Origin: QALR01 sp900552255
GTDB taxonomy: Bacteria > Bacillota > Clostridia > Oscillospirales > CAG-272
Direction of reading: 5' to 3'
Assembly: GCA_048526005.1 (NCBI GenBank)
Contig: DBFVEH010000003.1
Coordinates: 132,032 to 196,031, forward strand
Length of the DNA: 64,000 bases
The translations under genes were made by a program, and so were the position numbers. Below are positions 52,228 through 59,085 of this stretch, in pieces; position 1 is the stretch's first letter; every line of letters begins with the position of its first letter. The notes below the pieces were generated by a model that saw only the letters and a list, made by a program, of their open reading frames with translations, searched no databases and was not told the origin of the DNA.

Positions 52228-52258
52228 AAAGCGGAGAATCAAAATTCTCCGCTTTTCT
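52228..52258 (-). terminator. Terminator after the holin-like gene
   Basis: Minus strand: AAGCGGAGAA-TTTTGA-TTCTCCGCTTT followed by CCCTTT, close to the end of the 52263 gene; the T-run is imperfect. Confidence 0.6.
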
Positions 52259-52262
52259 TCAT

Positions 52263-52556
52263 TCAGTTTTCCTGCGACAGATACTGCTTCATTTTTTCAA
52301 CCGCGCTCTCAATCAGAGAAGCGATCGTCTTTTCACTCAGCAGAAACCTCGCTGCGGACGGCAGCTTATCATAAAGCGCTTCCGCAACTGCGGAAAATTT
52401 AATTTCACCCGTACCGCCGCCCCACTTCTCCTCCGCTTCCGTCACAAGATGAAGCAGGATCGTCTTCGCCTGTCTGACACAGCCGAAGCGGTAAAGAAGC
52501 GCGATCCCGACGGCCAAAACCGCAAGAAAAACCACCGATAAAATGATGTCTGTCAA
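52263..52556 (-). CDS. LLH-family phage-type holin
   Basis: A 97-residue protein with one N-terminal membrane helix (IILSVVFLAVLAVGIALLY) and a helical C-terminal part: TILLHLVTEAEEKWGGGTG, KFSAVAEALYDKLPSAARF, then a LLSEKTIASLIESAVEKMK block, as in LLH holins. These occur in phage lysis cassettes and as chromosomal genes in Clostridia. The start is TTG with GGGAGGG upstream. It follows the XhlA-like gene after 17 bp. Confidence 0.75.
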   Translation of the reverse strand: MTDIILSVVFLAVLAVGIALLYRFGCVRQAKTILLHLVTEAEEKWGGGTGEIKFSAVAEALYDKLPSAARFLLSEKTIASLIESAVEKMKQYLSQEN

Positions 52557-52573
52557 ACAATCCCTCCCGGATA

Positions 52574-52858
52574 TCAGAATAAAATGGTCACAAGTCCGCC
52601 GATGACAGCGGAAGCCAGCGCCGCGGCAATCGCGCCGATGAGCATTCGGACGCCGCGCCCCGGGAGGCTTTCGATCTCGCCGATCCGCTTTTCATGCGCT
52701 GCCAGCTGCTTATTCGTGAATTCCAGCTGGGTGACAAGCCTTGCGATGTTCTCATTCTGAACACGCATCTCGTCCGCCAGCCGCTCCAAACGGTCGATCC
52801 TCTGTTCGTCAAATTTTACGCGCTCCTCCGTCTTGCAAAGACGCTCGTTTTCAGACAA
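52574..52858 (-). CDS. XhlA-like coiled-coil membrane protein
   Basis: A 94-residue protein: a coiled coil over about residues 8-65 (VKFDEQRIDRLERLADEMR, LEFTNKQLAAHEKRIGEIE) and one C-terminal TM helix (MLIGAIAAALASAVIGGLV). This is the XhlA layout, a holin-associated component. The TTG at 52858 overlaps the stop of a small leader ORF (TTGTCTGA), so it may be translationally coupled; GTG at 52867 is an alternative. Confidence 0.65.
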   Translation of the reverse strand: MSENERLCKTEERVKFDEQRIDRLERLADEMRVQNENIARLVTQLEFTNKQLAAHEKRIGEIESLPGRGVRMLIGAIAAALASAVIGGLVTILF

Positions 52859-52867
52859 GACGACCAC

Positions 52868-53070
52868 CGTCCATATGATAAAATCGTCTCAACCGGTTCA
52901 CTCCTTTTTGATTTGTCCCGGCTCCGGACGCGCACAGGGAACGTCGGCGCGTCCGCCCGCGGATAAAGGCGTCTTCGCCTCCTGTCCGCATTTGAAATAT
53001 CATCAAAGCGCCATATTTTTCGTTTGGCCGCTCCTTATGACATTTCACGCAAGCGTTTTTCGCTTGCGTG
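52868..53070 (-). promoter_or_regulatory. Structured 5' leader of the XhlA/holin pair
   Basis: About 200 nt between promoter and gene. It opens with a CACGCAAGCG/CGCTTGCGTG hairpin at the transcript 5' end (53046-53070), then AGGCG/CGCCT and GGACGCGC/GCGCGTCC hairpins. AAAAAGGAG near the 3' end precedes a TTG-initiated 13-codon frame, MRRFYHMDGGRLV, whose stop overlaps the XhlA start. No known riboswitch was recognised. Confidence 0.5.
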
Positions 53071-53073
53071 ACC

Positions 53074-53102
53074 ATTATACCATATCCATGAGAGAAAGTA
53101 AA
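53074..53102 (-). promoter_or_regulatory. Promoter of the XhlA/holin pair
   Basis: Minus strand: TTTACT and TATAAT with a 17-bp spacer. Confidence 0.6.
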
Positions 53103-53140
53103 TATATGTTCCGAACATTTGAACTGTTTTTCACAAAGCT

Positions 53141-54184
53141 TCACTCGTTTTCATCGTCATTCTCCGATTTCCTCGATAGATCGGACGGCTTTAAGTGCGC
53201 AAGCGGATTCTTTGAGACCGCTTCTTCCAGCTTTTTATCGCTGATATGCGTGTAGATCTGCGTGGTGCTGAGCTGCGAGTGACCGAGGATCTCTTTTAAG
53301 GCCAGCACGTCGACGCCGCCCTCCTGATACATGAGCGTCGCTGCGGTATGACGGAGCTTATGCGTCGAAAAGTGCTTGTATTCGAGCCCCGCCGCGTCGA
53401 GATATTTGTAAACGAGCCATTGGACCGTCTTGCCGCTGATGCGCTTGCCGAGCCGGGAGATAAACAGCGCATTCTTATCCTTGATGGTCTCCATGTTTTT
53501 AGCGCGGCAGTTCAGATAGGCGGTGAGCGCCTCGCGGCAGGCGTCGTTGAGATAGACGATGCGCTCCTTGTTTCCCTTTCCGACGACGCGCATCGAACGA
53601 AGCTCGCGGTCGATATCGGAAAGATTGATGCCGACAAGCTCGGAAAGACGCATCCCGCAGTTCAAAAACAGCGTGATGATGCAAAAATCGCGTTCCTTCG
53701 TGCGGGATTCGGTGTCATCCAGTACGCTTGACAGGAGCGAAACGCTCTCGCTTTCCGTCAGATATTTGGGAAGCGAAGCCTTCCTCTTCGGCGTTTCGAT
53801 ATCGATCGCAGGATTTTTCTCCATGACCTTTTCCGTCGCGACCATGTACTTGAAAAAGGCTTTGAGAGCGGAAAGCTTGCGCGCGCGCGAGGCCGTCGAA
53901 TTTCCGCGCTCATTTGCCGTATAAACAAGAAATTCCAAAATATCGAGCGTTGTGACGCTTTTCACAAAATCATTGTCCACCCCTGAGATGGAAACGTCGT
54001 AAAACCCGTCGTCAGACGGGGAAAGCCCCGCACGCGTCGCAATAAGATAGGAAAAAAAGGTATGTAAATCGATCCGGTATTCCTCAACCGTTTTCGGAGA
54101 TCTCCCCTGAACGACAAGCTTATACCGCAAGAACCGCTCGACGACCGGCGAGGTATCTTCTTTTACTTTCGTTTTGTCAGACAT
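53141..54184 (-). CDS. Tyrosine recombinase (XerC/XerD-like integrase)
   Basis: A 347-residue site-specific recombinase with a SAM-like N-terminal domain and an intact catalytic set: Arg in CGMRLSELVGI near 193, Lys in VGKGNKER near 217, His/Arg in HKLRHTAATL near 286, His in LGHSQLSTT near 312 and Tyr in IYTHIS near 322. It is longer than typical XerD (about 300) mainly through an insertion near residues 50-80. It could be a housekeeping Xer recombinase or a mobile-element integrase; no att sites were found. Confidence 0.85.
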   Translation of the reverse strand: MSDKTKVKEDTSPVVERFLRYKLVVQGRSPKTVEEYRIDLHTFFSYLIATRAGLSPSDDGFYDVSISGVDNDFVKSVTTLDILEFLVYTANERGNSTASRARKLSALKAFFKYMVATEKVMEKNPAIDIETPKRKASLPKYLTESESVSLLSSVLDDTESRTKERDFCIITLFLNCGMRLSELVGINLSDIDRELRSMRVVGKGNKERIVYLNDACREALTAYLNCRAKNMETIKDKNALFISRLGKRISGKTVQWLVYKYLDAAGLEYKHFSTHKLRHTAATLMYQEGGVDVLALKEILGHSQLSTTQIYTHISDKKLEEAVSKNPLAHLKPSDLSRKSENDDENE

Positions 54185-54206
54185 TTTCTCACACTCCTCT
54201 TTTTTT

Positions 54207-54235
54207 ATTATACATCATTCGACGCGGAGATACAA
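54207..54235 (-). promoter_or_regulatory. Promoter of the recombinase gene
   Basis: Minus strand: TTGTAT and TATAAT with a 17-bp spacer, about 22 bp before the ATG. Confidence 0.6.
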
Positions 54236-54314
54236 AGGATAATTTTAAAAATCAGAAAAACGGTTCCAAAATGTGAACTTTTTATCATCTTTCCGAAAAT
54301 TTTTCGAAACCTCC

Positions 54315-54343
54315 TTGAAGAAAAACCGATATCCCGTTATAAT
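54315..54343 (+). promoter_or_regulatory. Promoter of the 54441 membrane protein gene
   Basis: TTGAAG and TATAAT with a 17-bp spacer, followed by a leader of about 90 nt. Confidence 0.65.
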
Positions 54344-54440
54344 AATAAAGAACTATATCTTAGTCATGCTTTAACATTTTCAAAACCAACCATGATGCGC
54401 GGAGCCGGTCGCTCTCATACCGGCCGGAACGGAGAATATA

Positions 54441-54992
54441 ATGAAATTCAAAGAATTTTGGAAAACCTATAGCCGTGAGGTCGCAAAGCTCTTGACAACA
54501 CATTTCGCCCTCGCCATCTTCAGCATTCTTTCCACCTCCGCCTTTTTGCTGATACAAACGGAAAGCACAAAAAATCTGCTCTGCGTGCTGATCTGTGTGC
54601 TCGTCTTTATCTTCTATTATTACCTTGTCCGCACGCAGATGTGGAATTTAGGTGCCCGAGACAGACTCACAGCCAACGGCGGACGCATGAAGCTAAATCG
54701 GCTCACGGGGCTCTACCTCGGGCTCTTGGCTTCGATCCCAAGCTTTATCGTCAACATCATATATCTTGTCAGCTACACCTATCGGGATTACGCCTCCTTT
54801 CAGACGCTCCATTCCGTATTCGCCTGCATCGAATTGATTTGGGATGCGCAGGCCATGGGACTGCGCCTTGCGACCGGCTCCCCGTACGCTTATCTCACAG
54901 CCTCCATCCTGCCCGCGCTGTTCGCTGGACTTGCCTATTTTCTCGGTACTAACGAATGGAGCCTGTTCGGCCATAAAAAGACCGAAAACTAA
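54441..54992 (+). CDS. Four-helix integral membrane protein, unknown function
   Basis: A 183-residue protein with four predicted membrane helices: LALAIFSILSTSAFLLI-like near 22-38, LLCVLICVLVFIFYYYLV near 46-63, LYLGLLASIPSFIVNIIYLV near 92-111 and ILPALFAGLAYFLGT near 157-171. The loop VRTQMWNLGARDRLTANGG near 63 is basic and probably cytosolic. No family is recognised. It precedes cwlD by about 90 bp in the same direction. Confidence 0.65.
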   Translation: MKFKEFWKTYSREVAKLLTTHFALAIFSILSTSAFLLIQTESTKNLLCVLICVLVFIFYYYLVRTQMWNLGARDRLTANGGRMKLNRLTGLYLGLLASIPSFIVNIIYLVSYTYRDYASFQTLHSVFACIELIWDAQAMGLRLATGSPYAYLTASILPALFAGLAYFLGTNEWSLFGHKKTEN

Positions 54993-55035
54993 TCAAAACG
55001 AAAAAGGAATTTTTCAAAAGAGAAACATAACCCGC

Positions 55036-55076
55036 CCGCCGTTTTCATATATCTAAAATAAATACGGAAACGGCGG
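55036..55076 (+). promoter_or_regulatory. Hairpin covering the cwlD ribosome-binding site
   Basis: CCGCCGTTTTC (55036-55046) can pair with GGAAACGGCGG (55066-55076), 10 of 11 pairs, across an AT-rich 19-nt loop. The 3' arm runs into GGCGGTGAG, the presumed RBS, so the hairpin could control translation. Confidence 0.45.
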
Positions 55077-55084
55077 TGAGTTTT

Positions 55085-55828
55085 TTGTCACATCATACAA
55101 CGAAAAAATCGATATTCTTTTTTCTGAAATTCTCTGTATTCTCCCTCTTTTTTATCGCGGTAGCCCTTCTCGTCGGAAACAGGATCGGCGTGGACGACCT
55201 CAAAACCCAGACGACAGGAGCGCAGGGAGAGGAAAAAGCCTTCACCATCGTCATCGACGCCGGCCACGGCGGACGCGACGGCGGCGCTTCGGCGGACGAC
55301 GACGGCACACTGGAAAAGGATCTCAACCTCGCGGTGGCGATGAAGCTTGCCGCACTCATGAAAACGGCGGACGTCAACGTCGTCGTGACAAGAGACTCGG
55401 ATATCGAGCTCGCCGACCCATCCTCCAAGCACAAAAAGCTGGATGATCTGAACGCGCGCATCGCGATCGCAAGCGAAAATGAAAATTCCATCCTCGTCAG
55501 CATCCATATGAACAAATTCCCGGTGTCCAAATACAGCGGGCTTCAAGTATATTACTCCGGCAACAACGAAGGCAGCAAAGCGCTTGCGGATATGATCCAA
55601 AACGGCGCCGCCGCCAATCTCGACGAGAAAAACTCCAGAAAAACAAAACCGGCGGGGGATTCCATCTATCTTCTTTCCCATCTTCAGATTCCCGCCGTGC
55701 TTGTCGAATGCGGCTTTCTTTCCAACTATGAAGAAAAAGAGCTGCTCAAGACCGACGAATACCAAATGAAGCTCGCCATGAGCATCTATACCTCGGTTAT
55801 CGAATACATCAGCGAAGACAACAAGTGA
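55085..55828 (+). CDS. cwlD: N-acetylmuramoyl-L-alanine amidase CwlD
   Basis: A 247-residue single-pass protein with an N-terminal TM anchor (FFLKFSVFSLFFIAVALLV) and a zinc amidase_3 domain: VIDAGHGGRDGGA (His), EKDLNL (Glu), SIHMNK (His) and the late catalytic Glu in VLVECGFLSN. Size and layout match CwlD, which helps form muramic-delta-lactam in spore cortex so that germination enzymes can recognise it. The TTG at 55085 fits GGTGAG; GTG at 55076 is an alternative. radA follows after 18 bp. Confidence 0.82.
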   Translation: MSHHTTKKSIFFFLKFSVFSLFFIAVALLVGNRIGVDDLKTQTTGAQGEEKAFTIVIDAGHGGRDGGASADDDGTLEKDLNLAVAMKLAALMKTADVNVVVTRDSDIELADPSSKHKKLDDLNARIAIASENENSILVSIHMNKFPVSKYSGLQVYYSGNNEGSKALADMIQNGAAANLDEKNSRKTKPAGDSIYLLSHLQIPAVLVECGFLSNYEEKELLKTDEYQMKLAMSIYTSVIEYISEDNK

Positions 55829-55846
55829 CGAAAGGCAAAAAAACGG

Positions 55847-57247
55847 ATGAAAAAAACAAAAACCGTCTATGTATGCAGCGAATGCGATTATCAAAGCGCA
55901 AAATGGCTGGGACGCTGTCCCGGCTGCGGAAGCTGGAATACCTTTACAGAGGAGACCTATGAAAGCGAGAGCTCGGCGCCTGCATCGTCCGGCGCATCCC
56001 GAAGGCAGACCATGCTGGTACGCAGCGCCGGCGATACCGAACCGCAGCCGCTCACCTCAGACGATCTGCCGGAATATCTGCGGCGTTCGACCGGGATCGG
56101 CGAATTCGACCGAGTTCTCGGCGGCGGACTTGTGGAGGGCTCCGTCGTGCTGCTTTCCGGCGAGCCCGGAATCGGCAAATCCACGCTGCTCCTGCAAATC
56201 TGCGCGAGCCTTGCCGAGGACAGAACGGTTCTCTATGTTTCAGGCGAAGAATCGGCCGCGCAGATCTCCCTGCGCGCCAAAAGGCTCGGCATCAAGGGCG
56301 GAGGCATCTATCTTCTGACGGAAACGAACGCGGAAAAAATCCTTTCCCATGCAAAAAAGCTTGCGCCGGACATCATCATCGTGGATTCCATTCAAACGAT
56401 GTATCACAGCGAAAGCAACACCATCCCGGGCAGCGTGACGCAGATACGGGAGTGCGCGGGCGTATTCATCAACAAGGCGAAAACGGACGGCACCTCCGTG
56501 ATTCTCGTCGGGCATGTCAATAAGGAAGGCAGCATCGCGGGCCCGAAGGTGCTCGAACACATGGTCGACACTGTGCTGTATTTCGAAGGAGAAAGCCGGC
56601 AGAACTGCCGCGTGATCCGCGCGATCAAGAACCGCTTCGGCTCCACCAACGAGCTCGGCGTATTTGAAATGACCGATGCGGGGCTGCGCGAGGTGGAAAG
56701 CCCCTCGGAGCTGCTGCTGGCCGACCGTCCCGAGGGCGTATCCGGCAACTGTGCCGTGTGCGTAATCGAGGGGACGCGGCCGCTCGTTGCGGAAATCCAG
56801 GCGCTTGCGACCTCGACGGTATTTCCCTCTCCAAGGCGTATGTCCACCGGTATCGACTACAACCGGGTATCGCTCATCCTCGCCGTCCTTGAAAAACGGC
56901 TGGGACTGCGCTTCTCCTCCTCCGATGTGTATATCAACGTCATCGGCGGCATCAAGATCGAAGAAACCGCCTCCGACGCCGGCATGGCGCTCGCCATGAT
57001 ATCGAGCATTCGGGATATCCCCGTACCGGACGACGTCATGTGCATCGGGGAGCTTGGACTCTCCGGTGAAATACGCGCCGTATCCCGCGTGGAACAGCGT
57101 GTGCGCGAGGGCGAACGGCTGGGTTTTGCCAAAATCGCTGTTCCAAGCCGGAATTTAAACAAAACCGAGCTGAAAACAAGGTCCGGGACCATTCTTGTTC
57201 CCGTGAAAACGGTATTCGATCTCCTGCCTTTGTTAAAACAAAAATAA
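55847..57247 (+). CDS. radA: DNA repair protein RadA (Sms)
   Basis: A 466-residue RecA-like ATPase that drives branch migration in recombination. N-terminal zinc finger CSECDYQSAKWLGRCPGCGS at residues 10-29, Walker A GEPGIGKSTLLL near 105, the RadA-specific KNRFGSTNELG near 263, and a Lon-like C-terminal domain. It is followed by a strong terminator. Confidence 0.95.
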   Translation: MKKTKTVYVCSECDYQSAKWLGRCPGCGSWNTFTEETYESESSAPASSGASRRQTMLVRSAGDTEPQPLTSDDLPEYLRRSTGIGEFDRVLGGGLVEGSVVLLSGEPGIGKSTLLLQICASLAEDRTVLYVSGEESAAQISLRAKRLGIKGGGIYLLTETNAEKILSHAKKLAPDIIIVDSIQTMYHSESNTIPGSVTQIRECAGVFINKAKTDGTSVILVGHVNKEGSIAGPKVLEHMVDTVLYFEGESRQNCRVIRAIKNRFGSTNELGVFEMTDAGLREVESPSELLLADRPEGVSGNCAVCVIEGTRPLVAEIQALATSTVFPSPRRMSTGIDYNRVSLILAVLEKRLGLRFSSSDVYINVIGGIKIEETASDAGMALAMISSIRDIPVPDDVMCIGELGLSGEIRAVSRVEQRVREGERLGFAKIAVPSRNLNKTELKTRSGTILVPVKTVFDLLPLLKQK

Positions 57248-57251
57248 AATA

Positions 57252-57293
57252 CCGCAGGATTCCCCATTTCATCATGAGGGATCCTGCGTTTTT
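57252..57293. terminator. Terminator after radA, possibly bidirectional
   Basis: CGCAGGAT (57253-57260) pairs with ATCCTGCG (57281-57288), with CCC/GGG extending the stem, followed by TTTTTATT. The other side is A-rich, so it can also serve the convergent glycosidase gene. Confidence 0.75.
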
Positions 57294-57328
57294 ATTGGAA
57301 TTTATAAATGGAAACAAAGAATCCGCCA

Positions 57329-58921
57329 TTAGACAACACATGCCGTAACCATCTCGCGCCAATAAGGGACATTTCCCCCGTCGTTCGGCAGCACCGCCTC
57401 GGAAAGCTCCTCGATCCCATCGATCTCTCCGTCGCAAAAGGCGAGAAGTCTCTCCCGACAGCTTTTGACACGCTGCATCAGCCCCCCAAGCCTTGCGTCC
57501 TGTATTTCAAAGCCGTAGGTCTTATTGACCGTATACCACTGTGTGCGAAACGCCCGATAAAAAGCGTCCAGCCGCGACAAAAGCGCCGTGTACTCATTCT
57601 CGGCAAGACGCCGCAGACCGCTCTTGTCTCCCGCCGCATAAAGCGAGCGCGTCTTGTCCGCAAGATCAAATTTGATCGCCAGCGCGTCGCAAAGACAAGC
57701 CATCGAATCAAACAGATACCGGAACGCATGTCCCTCTTCCGCCCGGCGATGCAGACGCTCGGCATATTCACGGTAAACGCTTCCGTCCGCGCCCTCGGCG
57801 TTGAGACTCAGAATCGCAAGGAAGCAATCGTCGTATAGGCGATTTTTGCTGTAATTCGCAGAGCCGACCATCTTATCCTCGCCAAAAATATGGTTGGGAA
57901 GATCCAATTCCAGAAAAGCGTCGTATTCTTCCCCGACGATCGCGCGGAATTTTTCCTTCATTTCCGCCTCCGACATCCCCTCGGCGACGGCCGCGGCGTG
58001 CATCAGCGCCGGAAGCGCCGAAAAATATGGGCATTCGCCGCCGTCGTCACCCCACATCGTGAAAAATACATGACGGATCCCATGGCGGACACAGGCCGGG
58101 ATCGCAAGCTCGTTGCGGCGAATACTGAGTCGGGAATGCGGTGCAAAGCCGCCCCACACCCATGCGCCTCCCGCAAACCAAACCTTATCGGAAAGCTTCT
58201 TCGAGGAGAGAATCATGTGATCATAAAATTCAGCCGTATCTGCATAATAATCCCAATACACCATCGTGACATCCGCCGGGACCTTTTCGACAACCTCCTG
58301 CGGGAAATCAAGCTCACGGTCGATAAAATAGCCGCCGTGGGCAAGACGGAAAAACATATCCTCCCACATCATCGGCTCATAGCCGTGCTTACGGGCGATT
58401 TCGCAAACCTTATTCAAATGCCGGAGCAAAAGCTCATATCGGTCACAGAAACCGTGCTCGTCCAAGTATCTGCCAAGCCCCACGCGATGCGCCTCATCCA
58501 TCCCGATGTGGATCCGACGGGAACGGAAGCAGGTCGAAAGAGATGCAAACATATGGTCGATCAGCTCATAAGTTCTGTCGTTATCCAAAAGAAGAATATC
58601 GTCACAGTCCTGAATCCGCCGGTATTCGCGCCAGCGGAACGCCGCATTCAGATGTGCCAGCGTTTGAACGCACGGAACAAGCTCGATCCCGACGGACGCC
58701 GCATATTCGTCGAGCTCGCGCAGCTCCGAGGTCGAATAACGGCCGCGCTTATAGCCGAAATACGGCTCGTTTTCCACCTCATACGTATCCTCGGTATAGA
58801 GCATCGCCAAATTGTATCCCATTTGGGATAGGATATCAAAAAAACGCTTCAAGCCCGCCACATTCGGCACCGCGTTGCGGGAACAATCGATCATGACGCC
58901 AAACGAATCAAAATTTTTCAT
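57329..58921 (-). CDS. GH20-family glycoside hydrolase (hexosaminidase D-like)
   Basis: A 530-residue soluble enzyme without a signal peptide. The TIM-barrel features of GH20 are visible: YNLAMLYTEDTYEVENEPYF near residue 36, a VQTLAHLN strand near 84, the catalytic Asp-Glu pair in IHIGMDEAHRVGLG near 137, and MMWEDMFFRLAHGG near 185. The shape matches the hexosaminidase D-like branch that lacks the usual N-terminal GH20b domain. It probably removes beta-linked GlcNAc or GalNAc from glycans inside the cell. A near-consensus promoter precedes it. Confidence 0.82.
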   Translation of the reverse strand: MKNFDSFGVMIDCSRNAVPNVAGLKRFFDILSQMGYNLAMLYTEDTYEVENEPYFGYKRGRYSTSELRELDEYAASVGIELVPCVQTLAHLNAAFRWREYRRIQDCDDILLLDNDRTYELIDHMFASLSTCFRSRRIHIGMDEAHRVGLGRYLDEHGFCDRYELLLRHLNKVCEIARKHGYEPMMWEDMFFRLAHGGYFIDRELDFPQEVVEKVPADVTMVYWDYYADTAEFYDHMILSSKKLSDKVWFAGGAWVWGGFAPHSRLSIRRNELAIPACVRHGIRHVFFTMWGDDGGECPYFSALPALMHAAAVAEGMSEAEMKEKFRAIVGEEYDAFLELDLPNHIFGEDKMVGSANYSKNRLYDDCFLAILSLNAEGADGSVYREYAERLHRRAEEGHAFRYLFDSMACLCDALAIKFDLADKTRSLYAAGDKSGLRRLAENEYTALLSRLDAFYRAFRTQWYTVNKTYGFEIQDARLGGLMQRVKSCRERLLAFCDGEIDGIEELSEAVLPNDGGNVPYWREMVTACVV

Positions 58922-58953
58922 ACCTCAGCCTCTTCCTAAAATTTTCATTCACA

Positions 58954-58982
58954 AGTATAACAGAGTCTCCTAAAAATGTCAA
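58954..58982 (-). promoter_or_regulatory. Promoter of the GH20-like gene
   Basis: Minus strand: TTGACA and TATACT with a 17-bp spacer, about 33 bp upstream of the ATG. Confidence 0.75.
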
Positions 58983-59028
58983 CGGAAAAAGGTCGTTCCT
59001 GCCAAATATGTTTTCTTCCCGCAGACGA

Positions 59029-59064
59029 AGAAAAACCGAAGCGGTATCCCGCTCCGGTTTTCAT
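59029..59064 (-). terminator. Terminator after the metalloprotease genes
   Basis: Minus strand: AAAACCGGAGCGG-GATA-CCGCTTCGGTTTTT, ending in a T-run, just after the stop at 59086. Confidence 0.75.
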
Positions 59065-59085
59065 AAGCTTGCGCAATCTCAAATA

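Noticed and set aside
52263..54184. Complete prophage
   Set aside because: Only a recombinase and two holin-type genes are present; no capsid, tail, terminase or endolysin genes and no att repeats recognised.
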